Source: Bacteroidales bacterium
GTDB lineage: Bacteria; Bacteroidota; Bacteroidia; Bacteroidales; DYOH01
Reading direction: 5' to 3'
DNA length: 7,555 nt
NCBI GenBank assembly: GCA_030632545.1
Contig: DAOVUO010000112.1
Span: 1-7,555, forward strand
Each line of letters begins with the position of its first letter. Positions within the stretch are counted from its first letter, which is position 1. The notes beneath the pieces are model-generated. The model worked only from the letters and a program-made list of their open reading frames with translations. It had not been told where the DNA came from and searched no databases. The position numbers and the translations under genes are program-made. Positions 1 to 6,214 of the stretch are shown here, piece after piece.

Positions 1-112
1 AATAATCTTTATTAAAGGTAATAATTTATTTTCAATTTACCAAAACAAAAAAAGCAATCATTTAATTACGTGGTTATAAGTATTTTAATAGCATTAATAA
101 TTGAAAAATTAG

Positions 113-128
113 AATAAGGTAATAAGGT
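113..128. repeat. Tandem direct octamer AATAAGGT x2
   Basis: Two perfect adjacent copies of AATAAGGT occupy 113-120 and 121-128. A third copy lies at 174-181 and its inverse (ACCTTATT) at 198-205. The tandem pair directly abuts a perfect TAnnTTTG match at 129-136. Two adjacent octamers beside a promoter element could be a regulator binding site. That role is inference; the repeats are plain in the sequence. Confidence 0.45.
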
Positions 129-136
129 TATATTTG
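129..136 (+). promoter_or_regulatory. Candidate Bacteroidetes -7 element TATATTTG
   Basis: TATATTTG matches the Bacteroidetes -7 consensus TAnnTTTG exactly. The nearest upstream TTG (101-103) is 25 bases away, longer than the usual 19-21 spacing, so the -33 part is poor. Transcription from here would begin near 141-143 and include the stem-loops at 151-205. In such AT-rich DNA a chance match is possible. Confidence 0.25.
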
Positions 137-150
137 TTACATATATTTTT

Positions 151-205
151 TCTACTAAGGTTAAAACTCTTAAAATAAGGTTTTTATAGTAGAGAAAACC
201 TTATT
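151..205 (+). promoter_or_regulatory. Two overlapping, mutually exclusive inverted repeats (possible leader structure)
   Basis: Hairpin B has perfect 11-bp arms, AATAAGGTTTT at 174-184 and AAAACCTTATT at 195-205, with a 10-base loop. Hairpin A pairs TCTACTA (151-157) with TAGTAGA (187-193) and AAAAC (163-167) with GTTTT (180-184). The two share bases 180-184, and the right arm of A falls in the loop of B, so they cannot form together. This is the geometry of an attenuator or switch, but the stems are AT-rich and weak and the first kinase starts 365 bases downstream. Hairpin B could equally be a weak terminator of an upstream transcript. Confidence 0.35.
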
Positions 206-245
206 CTATATTTTCATGCTAAGCAGAAAATAAACTATAAAAACA

Positions 246-257
246 AGTAAGCTTACT
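246..257. repeat. 12-bp perfect palindrome AGTAAGCTTACT
   Basis: The sequence equals its own reverse complement over 12 bases. It may be an operator for a dimeric regulator or a chance event. No second copy was seen in the window. Confidence 0.3.
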
Positions 258-316
258 AACATAAATTTCAAAATTTAGTCCCGAACTAACTGCATTTTAG
301 ACAAATAACAAATCGG

Positions 317-341
317 ACGCATTTCTCTTTTTTTCATGCGT
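317..341. repeat. Short hairpin ACGCAT / ATGCGT with T-rich loop
   Basis: ACGCAT at 317-322 and ATGCGT at 336-341 are perfect 6-bp inverted arms around a 13-base loop that is mostly T. It is one of the few GC-containing paired elements in the leader. The 3' side lacks a T-run, so it is not a typical terminator on the plus strand. Confidence 0.3.
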
Positions 342-354
342 TTGCCCTATAGTA

Positions 355-385
355 ATTGATTATTTATAATTATTTAGTACCTTTA
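355..385 (+). promoter_or_regulatory. Candidate promoter for the hybrid kinase
   Basis: ATTG at 355-358, a 19-base spacer, and TACCTTTA at 378-385 resemble the Bacteroidetes TTTG / TAnnTTTG promoter, each with one mismatch and correct spacing. Transcription would start near 390-393, giving a 5' leader of about 178 bases. A different reading, TTTG at 461-464 with TAACTATA at 485-492, fits worse at the -7 element. Confidence 0.3.
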
Positions 386-569
386 TTCCCTTATCACGAA
401 AAATGTTTTTTTTGATAAATAGACCAAATGAATTAATGCCAATTGTGTAATAACAAAAGTTTTGACATTTTTTTATTCGATTACTAACTATACGCTCTTT
501 ATCCATTAATAAACTGCAAGTTAGATGAAATTTAATAAATTATTGACCTAATACAATATCAGCAAAGCG

Positions 570-3500
570 ATGAAGCAAAAACCAAGCTATAAAGACTTAG
601 AAAAAGAAATTGAATTTTTGCGTAAAGAAAAAGCTGAAATTTGTAATAATGGACATGAGGAAGTTATAAATACTCTATCTGATGGAATTTACATTAACTC
701 ACCCGATTATATAATAAAATACCTAAATAAGCCAATGATTAAAATGCTTGGTGGTGACAAAACTGGGCAAAAATGTTATAAGGCTATATATAATAAAACT
801 AAAATATGCGAATGGTGTGTTTTCAAAAAACTAAAAAAGAAAGAAATCATTACTCATGAATTACAACATCCTGTTACAAATAATTACTATACTATTAAAA
901 ACGTACTTCTCGACAATGGTTCAAAAGTTACAACTTACAACGATAATACTGACATAAAAAAGATAAAACAGGCTTTAAATATTGAAGAAAAAAACTTAAG
1001 CAATATTTTTGAGGCAATGACAGATGGTGTTTATATTGTAAACCAACAACTTGATATACTATATGTAAATCCTGTGCTTACTAAAGATTTTGGTAATTAT
1101 AATGGACTAAAATGTTATGAATATTTACATAATAGAAAAAGTGTATGTACATGGTGTAACAATACAGAGGTTTTTAAAGGAAAAACCGTACGTTGGGAAT
1201 GGTATTCATCTAAAAATAAGCGCACTTATGATTTAATTGACACTCCCATCAAAGGTATTGATGGGAACTTGCTGAAACTGGAGATATTTCGTGATATTAC
1301 CGACCTCAAGAAAACAGAACATTCACTACAAAAACAAAATGAGGAATACGCAGCACTAAATGAAGAATACAAATCTCAAAACGAAAAAATTTTAGAGGCT
1401 AAAGAACTTGCAGAAAAAAGCGACAAAAGACATAAACTAGTTGTTGCAGCTACTAATTTAGGAATTTGGGATTGGGACGTAGAAACTGATACAATATTTT
1501 ATAGTAAATTATGGAAAAAACAAATTGGATATAAAGAGAATGAATTAGATAATAGTTTTGCTACTTGGCAAAATCATCTACATCCCGACGAATATGATGA
1601 GACAAACAAAAAAATAAACGATTATCTGAAAAATCCAGTAGGAAAATATATTTCAGAATTTAGATTTCGACATAAAAATGGTTCTTATATATGGATACAA
1701 ACACGATCTGAAGTATTAAAAAATGAAAAAGGTGATATTATCCGAATGTTTGGCTCGCACAGAGATATTACTGCAAGAAAAAGAGTAGAACAAGACCTGC
1801 AAAAGGAAAAGAACATGGCTCAAAAATATTTTAATGTTGCAGGTGTTATGTTTATTGTTTTAAATAAAAAAGGTGATATTACTCTTATAAATAAAAAAGG
1901 GTGTGAAATATTAGGATACGCTCATGATGAAATTATAAATAAAAACTGGTTTGATTTGTGTGTTCCAGAGAATATTCGTAATGAAATATTTAGTGTATTT
2001 CAAAAGCTAATGAATGGAGAAATTAATCCTGTTGAATACTACGAAAATAAGGTAATAGCCAATAATAATAAAATCAAACTTATTGCATTTCATAATACAA
2101 TAATCAAAAATAGCGAATCACAAATTACTAATATTCTTTTCTCGGGAGAAGACATTACTGAACAAAAAAAAGCAGAAGCCGAATTAATAAAGTTAAATAC
2201 TGCCATTGAAAAAAGCATTAACGAAGTATATATATTTGATGCTGAAAATTTAAAATTTTCTTATGCTAATAATGGGGCAATCCAAAACATAGGCTACACA
2301 CTAGAAGAGCTTAATTCAATGACTCCTGCAGATTTAAAGCCTAATTATTCGATTGAGAGATTTAATAAAATAATTTTACCACTTAAAAATGGTGAACGTA
2401 ATAACTTGCAATTTGAAACAATTCATCAGCGAAAAGATAAATCACAATACCCAATTGATATAAACCTGAGTAAGTTTATTGATAATGATAGAATGTTTTT
2501 TTTAGCACTCATTATTGATATCACGGAACAAAAGAAAACGGAACAAGAACTAATTGTAGCAAAGGAGCGTGCCGAAGAAAGCGACCAACTAAAAACCGAA
2601 TTCTTCAATAATATGTCGCACGAAATAAGAACGCCAATGAACGGAATTTTAGGCTTTTCAAAATTCCTTAACAAAGAAAATTTATCACACGAAAAACGCA
2701 AGAAATATGTAGACATTGTTCAAAGCAGTGGAAAACAGCTCTTACATATTATCGACGATATTTTAGAAATGTCAAAACTTGGTGCAAAACAAGTAGATGT
2801 TATTGAAGAACAAATCTGCCTCAACGAATTAATAGAAGAACAATTCACGTTTTTTGATTCAATAGCAAAACTTAAAAACATAGCATTATATCACAAAAAA
2901 GGACTTTCGGACAAAGATTGTACAATAGTAACAGATAAGGAAAAACTAAATAAAATACTTAATAATTTATTAGAAAATGCACTTAAATATACATTCAAAG
3001 GTTTTATTGAATTTGGCTATAAGATTATAAAACCAGATGACAGCCCATATCACCTAGTTGAAATTTACGTAAAAGATACTGGAATTGGTATAAAACAAGA
3101 AAACCAAGAAATAATATTCAAACGCTTTTCGCAAGAAGAAAAAGAATTGTCTAAAAAAGTTGGTGGGCTAGGATTAGGTTTATCCATTGCCAATGAAAAT
3201 GCTCTATTACTTGGTGGCAAAATTACTCTTGAATCGGAAAAAGGAACAGGAACAACATTCTTTATCACAATTCCTTATAAACCAGCAAATAAACAGCAGC
3301 AAAAAACTAAAGAACAGCAATCGGCAATTAGTAATCCGCAAACTCATTACCAAGGCAAAGTAGAAAAAACAATAAATAAATACACTATTCTGATTGCAGA
3401 AGATGAAAAAATTAATTTCCAATACTTAAAAACTGTATTAGAAGATTTTGAATTAAATATAAAAACTCTGCGTGCCAAGCACGGAATAGAAGCTATTGAT

Positions 3501-3743
3501 ATATGTAAAAAAAATACTGATATCGACATTGTTCTTATGGATTTAAAAATGCCAATAATGTCGGGTTTTGATGCAACAAAGCAAATAAAAGAATTTAGAC
3601 CCAATTTGCCTATAATTGCCCAAACAGCTTACACAAGCGATGAGGAAAAAAACGAAGCATATAAGTCTGGTTGCGACGGTTTTATTTCAAAGCCAACAAA
3701 CGAAGAAACATTGAAAAATATTATAAATAAATTTTTAAAATAA
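570..3743 (+). CDS. Multi-PAS hybrid sensor histidine kinase/response regulator
   Basis: A 1057-residue hybrid kinase that would autophosphorylate on His and pass the phosphate to its own receiver. There is no signal peptide or membrane segment, so it should be cytosolic. Order: short coiled coil (about 5-25); PAS1 (31-128); PAS2 (143-250); coiled coil (250-290); PAS3 with PAC (286-404); PAS4 (415-536); PAS5 (541-656); HisKA with phosphoacceptor H684 in SHEIRTPMNG; HATPase_c with N-box around N799/N803, G1 box DTGIG (836-840), F-box 849-853 and G2 box GGLGLGLS (865-872); Gln-rich linker (903-935); receiver (938-1057) with acidic E944/D945, phosphoacceptor D991, T1019 and K1041. All catalytic motifs are intact. 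PAS1 and PAS2 each carry C-x10-C-x2-C (C69/C80/C83 and C182/C193/C196), which may bind a metal or sense redox. There is no Hpt or DNA-binding output domain, so a partner must act downstream. The ATG at 570 lacks a Shine-Dalgarno sequence, as is common in this phylum. The ligand is unknown. Confidence 0.95.
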   Translation: MKQKPSYKDLEKEIEFLRKEKAEICNNGHEEVINTLSDGIYINSPDYIIKYLNKPMIKMLGGDKTGQKCYKAIYNKTKICEWCVFKKLKKKEIITHELQHPVTNNYYTIKNVLLDNGSKVTTYNDNTDIKKIKQALNIEEKNLSNIFEAMTDGVYIVNQQLDILYVNPVLTKDFGNYNGLKCYEYLHNRKSVCTWCNNTEVFKGKTVRWEWYSSKNKRTYDLIDTPIKGIDGNLLKLEIFRDITDLKKTEHSLQKQNEEYAALNEEYKSQNEKILEAKELAEKSDKRHKLVVAATNLGIWDWDVETDTIFYSKLWKKQIGYKENELDNSFATWQNHLHPDEYDETNKKINDYLKNPVGKYISEFRFRHKNGSYIWIQTRSEVLKNEKGDIIRMFGSHRDITARKRVEQDLQKEKNMAQKYFNVAGVMFIVLNKKGDITLINKKGCEILGYAHDEIINKNWFDLCVPENIRNEIFSVFQKLMNGEINPVEYYENKVIANNNKIKLIAFHNTIIKNSESQITNILFSGEDITEQKKAEAELIKLNTAIEKSINEVYIFDAENLKFSYANNGAIQNIGYTLEELNSMTPADLKPNYSIERFNKIILPLKNGERNNLQFETIHQRKDKSQYPIDINLSKFIDNDRMFFLALIIDITEQKKTEQELIVAKERAEESDQLKTEFFNNMSHEIRTPMNGILGFSKFLNKENLSHEKRKKYVDIVQSSGKQLLHIIDDILEMSKLGAKQVDVIEEQICLNELIEEQFTFFDSIAKLKNIALYHKKGLSDKDCTIVTDKEKLNKILNNLLENALKYTFKGFIEFGYKIIKPDDSPYHLVEIYVKDTGIGIKQENQEIIFKRFSQEEKELSKKVGGLGLGLSIANENALLLGGKITLESEKGTGTTFFITIPYKPANKQQQKTKEQQSAISNPQTHYQGKVEKTINKYTILIAEDEKINFQYLKTVLEDFELNIKTLRAKHGIEAIDICKKNTDIDIVLMDLKMPIMSGFDATKQIKEFRPNLPIIAQTAYTSDEEKNEAYKSGCDGFISKPTNEETLKNIINKFLK

Positions 3744-3821
3744 AAAGATATTTGTTTTGAATGGGTAATGGGTTATGGGTTATTGGTTATTGGTAAATAA
3801 TTCAAATGATAAATGATAAAT

Positions 3822-3835
3822 GGCTTGCGTTAGCC
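3822..3835 (+). repeat. Repeat core 1, GGCTTGCGTTAGCC
   Basis: GGCT and AGCC are inverted arms around the six-base loop TGCGTT. Two GATAAAT units precede it and CAATAAT then AAATCGT follow. It lies inside a 35-base segment (3805-3839) found identically at 6114-6148. Confidence 0.75.
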
Positions 3836-3914
3836 CAATAATAAATCGTAAATCAAATGGTAATTGGTGATTGGTGATTGATAATTGGTGATTGATAAAT
3901 GGTAATTGATAAAT

Positions 3915-3928
3915 GGCTTGCGTTAGCC
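3915..3928 (+). repeat. Repeat core 2, GGCTTGCGTTAGCC
   Basis: Identical to core 1 and flanked by the cleanest arrays of the window: eight left units and five right units in unbroken 7-bp register. The 14-base core is exactly two periods, so register is kept through it. Confidence 0.75.
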
Positions 3929-3968
3929 CAATCGTCAATCGTCAATCATAAATCGTAAATCATAAAAA

Positions 3969-3982
3969 CTCTTGCGTTAGCC
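3969..3982 (+). repeat. Repeat core 3, variant CTCTTGCGTTAGCC
   Basis: The right part GCGTTAGCC is kept but the first two bases are CT instead of GG, which breaks the GGCT/AGCC stem. Heptamers follow after one extra C. The same CTCTTGCG start appears in the last core of the window on the minus strand. Confidence 0.65.
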
Positions 3983-4046
3983 CCAATCGTCAATCGTCAA
4001 TCATAAATCGTAAATCAAATGATAATTGGTAATAAAATAAAAACAC

Positions 4047-6068
4047 ATGAAATTCGAAACTAAACTGGCATTTAATATATTCATATTAGGTCTATTTATT
4101 CTATTAATTGTTTTTTTTGTTAGTTATGAATATAATTATAAAGTTAACTTACAAAACGAGTTAAATCATTCCAATTCTATTGCTAGCGAAATGTCTTTAA
4201 ATTTTGAACAACTTCTAATAGAAAAAGTAAAAATAAACCAAACCCTTTCCATTACTCCTACATTTAAAAAAACATTGAAAAAAAGCAATAATAGCTTTGC
4301 TCTATTATCTGATATAAAAAGAACTGAAATAATTAATCAGCAAAACAAAAAATGGAAAGCAACTCAGGACGAGAATGATGCATTTATTCTTAATATTACA
4401 AACAATAGCGTAGCACAGTTTTTAAAAGAACAACAAAATAATCTACCAGGAGAGTATGGCGAAATTTTCGTAACAAATAAATATGGTGTTATTATAGCTG
4501 CAACAGCAAAGCTAACTACACTTGCGCACGCTCACAAATACTGGTGGAAAGGGGCATTTAATAAGGGCAAGGGTGCTATTTTTTTCGACGATCGTGGTTA
4601 TGATGCCAGTGTGAAAGGATATGTACTAGGCATAGTTATTCCAATTAAAGAAAACAACGAAATAATTGGAATACTAAAAGTGAACCTAAATATAATGGGT
4701 GCAATAAATAAAATGATTTTAAATACGCATAATGAGAAATACATGAAATTTAATCTTGTCAGAAGCGGAGGTGAAATTATTTTTGATAACGAAAATCCAC
4801 CGCTAAGTACTCGCATTTCCTCTTATTTGTATAAGAAAATACAAACTGGCAACAAACAAGCTTTTATTCACGAAAATTCTCGTGCTAACCAAATAATAGC
4901 AATGTCGGAAATAGATATAACGTCAAATAATAATAAAACTCACATTTTTGGTGGCTCTTTTGAATCAGTAGACCACAAAAAAGGTAACTCAGGCGAATCG
5001 TGGTACATTATTAATTATCGAAATCAAGACGTAGCCTTAGGTTCAATTAAAAAAATTCGTATCAGTATTTTAGTAACAGGCATTTTATTAACTATTGCAT
5101 TAGCCTTTGTTGCTTTTATGATTAGTAAGCTAAGCACCAAACCACTAAAACAATTAATAGAACAAACAGAAAAAATAGCTAAAACAGATTTTAGTACACG
5201 TATTACCATCACACGAAATGATGACATTGGATTATTAGGCCAAGCATTCAATAAAATGTCGGAAGAACTAGAAAAAACAACTACATCAATAAGTAATCTT
5301 GAACTAGAAATTGAACAAAGATTAAACGCAGAGAAGGCACTGATAAAAAGTGAAGCAAAATTATTAGAAAGTAATAAAACAAAAGACAAATTCTTCTCAA
5401 TAATAGCCCACGACTTAAAAAGCCCATTTAATTCAATTATAGGTTTCTCGAGTCTGATAAATAAAAACTTTGATAAATATAATACTAAAAAACAAAAAGA
5501 AATTTTAGGAATTATTAATGAGGGCGTTCAAAACACATATAAATTACTCGAAAATTTACTCACATGGTCAAAATCCCAACGTGGTAAAATGGAATTTAAG
5601 CCTGAAAAGATAAACCTCTATTTACTATCCAAAGATGCTATTGAGTTCTCAAGCCAATCAGCCAATAGTAAATCAATAAAACTAAATTGTCAGATTACAA
5701 AAAACATTAATATTAATGCAGATAAGGATATGATTTCCTCTATTATCCGAAATTTAATATCAAATGCCATAAAATTTACTCCAAAAAATGGTGAGGTTAC
5801 AATAAATGAAAGTTTGATTGTAGATGAAAAGAATAAGGAATTTACAAAAATTATTGTAACAGACACTGGTGTTGGAATTCCAGAAGAAACACAAGCCAAA
5901 TTATTTCAAATTTCTGAAAATATTTCTACAGAAGGCACTGATAGTGAAACAGGAACAGGATTAGGCTTAATATTGTGTAAAGAGTTTGTGGAAAAACATG
6001 GCGGAGAAATATGGGTAGAAAGCGAAGTAGGGAAAGGAACATTGGTTTGCTTTACTATTCCAAAATAA
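4047..6068 (+). CDS. Membrane sensor histidine kinase (dCache-like, HAMP, HisKA, HATPase_c)
   Basis: A 673-residue classical sensor kinase with a periplasmic input domain. A short N-terminus precedes TM1 (about 7-28). A long extracytoplasmic domain (29-335) contains a dCache-like stretch (about 136-216: GEIFVTNKYGVIIAA, then YWWKGAFNKGKG, FFDDRGYDASVKG and a closing IIGILKVNLNI strand). TM2 is about 337-358 and HAMP about 359-410, followed by a coiled coil (408-443). HisKA has H455 in the HDLKSPF form. HATPase_c has N-box N569/N573, G1 box DTGVG (606-610) and G2 box GTGLGL (636-641). All catalytic motifs are intact and there is no receiver domain, so the phosphate must go to a separate regulator. 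The known amino-acid-binding dCache motif is not evident, so no ligand is proposed. The ATG at 4047 is preceded by an A-rich stretch with no Shine-Dalgarno sequence. Upstream and downstream spaces are both filled with heptamer repeats. Confidence 0.93.
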   Translation: MKFETKLAFNIFILGLFILLIVFFVSYEYNYKVNLQNELNHSNSIASEMSLNFEQLLIEKVKINQTLSITPTFKKTLKKSNNSFALLSDIKRTEIINQQNKKWKATQDENDAFILNITNNSVAQFLKEQQNNLPGEYGEIFVTNKYGVIIAATAKLTTLAHAHKYWWKGAFNKGKGAIFFDDRGYDASVKGYVLGIVIPIKENNEIIGILKVNLNIMGAINKMILNTHNEKYMKFNLVRSGGEIIFDNENPPLSTRISSYLYKKIQTGNKQAFIHENSRANQIIAMSEIDITSNNNKTHIFGGSFESVDHKKGNSGESWYIINYRNQDVALGSIKKIRISILVTGILLTIALAFVAFMISKLSTKPLKQLIEQTEKIAKTDFSTRITITRNDDIGLLGQAFNKMSEELEKTTTSISNLELEIEQRLNAEKALIKSEAKLLESNKTKDKFFSIIAHDLKSPFNSIIGFSSLINKNFDKYNTKKQKEILGIINEGVQNTYKLLENLLTWSKSQRGKMEFKPEKINLYLLSKDAIEFSSQSANSKSIKLNCQITKNININADKDMISSIIRNLISNAIKFTPKNGEVTINESLIVDEKNKEFTKIIVTDTGVGIPEETQAKLFQISENISTEGTDSETGTGLGLILCKEFVEKHGGEIWVESEVGKGTLVCFTIPK

Positions 6069-6074
6069 AAAGTT

Positions 6075-6213
6075 GTTGGTTGGTCATTGATTAATGATTA
6101 ATGGTGAATGGTGAATGATAAATGATAAATGGCTTGCGTTAGCCCAATCGTCAATCGTCAATCGTCAATCATCAATCGTCAATCGGCAATCGTCAATCAT
6201 AAATCGTAAATCA
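6075..6213 (+). repeat. Heptamer-phased array with one core between convergent genes
   Basis: This array occupies nearly the whole 146-base gap between the stop of the membrane kinase (6068) and the stop of the helicase (6215). Left of the core are eight units (6075-6130; GGTGAAT, GATTAAT and GATAAAT types). Right of it are nine AATCGTC-type units in perfect register (6146-6208) plus a partial one. Facing units can pair at about 5-6 of 7 positions when G-U is counted, so a transcript from either side could fold into a long imperfect hairpin. It sits where a bidirectional terminator is expected, but no T-run follows and that role is only inference. The array ends one base before the helicase stop codon. 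Confidence 0.85.
6131..6144 (+). repeat. Repeat core 4, GGCTTGCGTTAGCC
   Basis: Identical to cores 1 and 2, with the GGCT/AGCC stem intact. It shares 35 identical bases (6114-6148) with the region of core 1. Confidence 0.75.
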
Positions 6214-6214
6214 A

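Larger units (their letters stand above)
1..569. other. Gene-free AT-rich region upstream of the first kinase
   Basis: No convincing coding frame is visible on either strand and no end of an upstream gene can be recognised. The stretch is very AT-rich and holds several small ordered elements annotated separately: a tandem octamer, two overlapping inverted repeats, a 12-bp palindrome, a short hairpin with a T-rich loop, and two candidate promoters. The heptamer repeats that fill the other intergenic regions of this window are absent here. Its length (at least 569 bases before the kinase start) is long for a bacterial leader, so it may hold an unrecognised small RNA or the regulatory region of the kinase. 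Confidence 0.6.
3763..4033 (+). repeat. Heptamer-phased intergenic repeat array with three cores
   Basis: This array fills nearly all of the 303 bases between the two kinases. It begins about 20 bases after the first stop with GGGTTAT-type units (3763-3797) and then has 7-bp units phased around three cores. Before core 2 there are eight consecutive units of form GRTRAWT (3859-3914). After it come five MAATCRT units (3929-3963). After core 3 the same series recurs (3984-4018), and GATAAT/GGTAAT units run to about 13 bases before the next ATG. Left-hand units are roughly complementary to right-hand units, so each half-array can fold on the other around the core. No clear TTTG/TAnnTTTG promoter or terminator was found here, so the second kinase is either co-transcribed with the first or uses an unusual promoter. 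Confidence 0.85.

Noticed and set aside
454..464. Small palindrome CAAAAGTTTTG as an operator
   Set aside because: Five-base AT-rich arms are expected by chance here, and no matching second site was seen.
462..494. TTGACA at 462-467 with TATACG at 489-494 as a sigma70-type promoter
   Set aside because: Spacing is 21 bases and Bacteroidota primary sigma factors use a different consensus; likely chance in AT-rich DNA.
1..569. tRNA, riboswitch or tmRNA in the leader
   Set aside because: No cloverleaf, conserved T-loop or known riboswitch core could be recognised.
2426..3604. Several 67-96-residue minus-strand frames inside the hybrid kinase
   Set aside because: All are antisense to intact HisKA, HATPase_c and receiver motifs and resemble no known family.
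570..3743. Domain mosaicism suggested by somewhat more GC-rich codons from about 2540 onward (kinase core) than in the PAS region
   Set aside because: The difference is slight by eye and conserved catalytic motifs impose GC-richer codons; a windowed GC3 calculation would be needed.
3763..4033. CRISPR-like array
   Set aside because: Period is 7 bp with degenerate units and no unique spacers of 25-40 bases between exact repeats; no cas genes in the window.
5024..5389. 121-residue minus-strand frame inside the membrane kinase
   Set aside because: It lies antisense to the TM2, HAMP and coiled-coil coding region, which has strong protein motifs; low-complexity Ser/Phe/Ile-rich content is typical of antisense frames in AT-rich genes.
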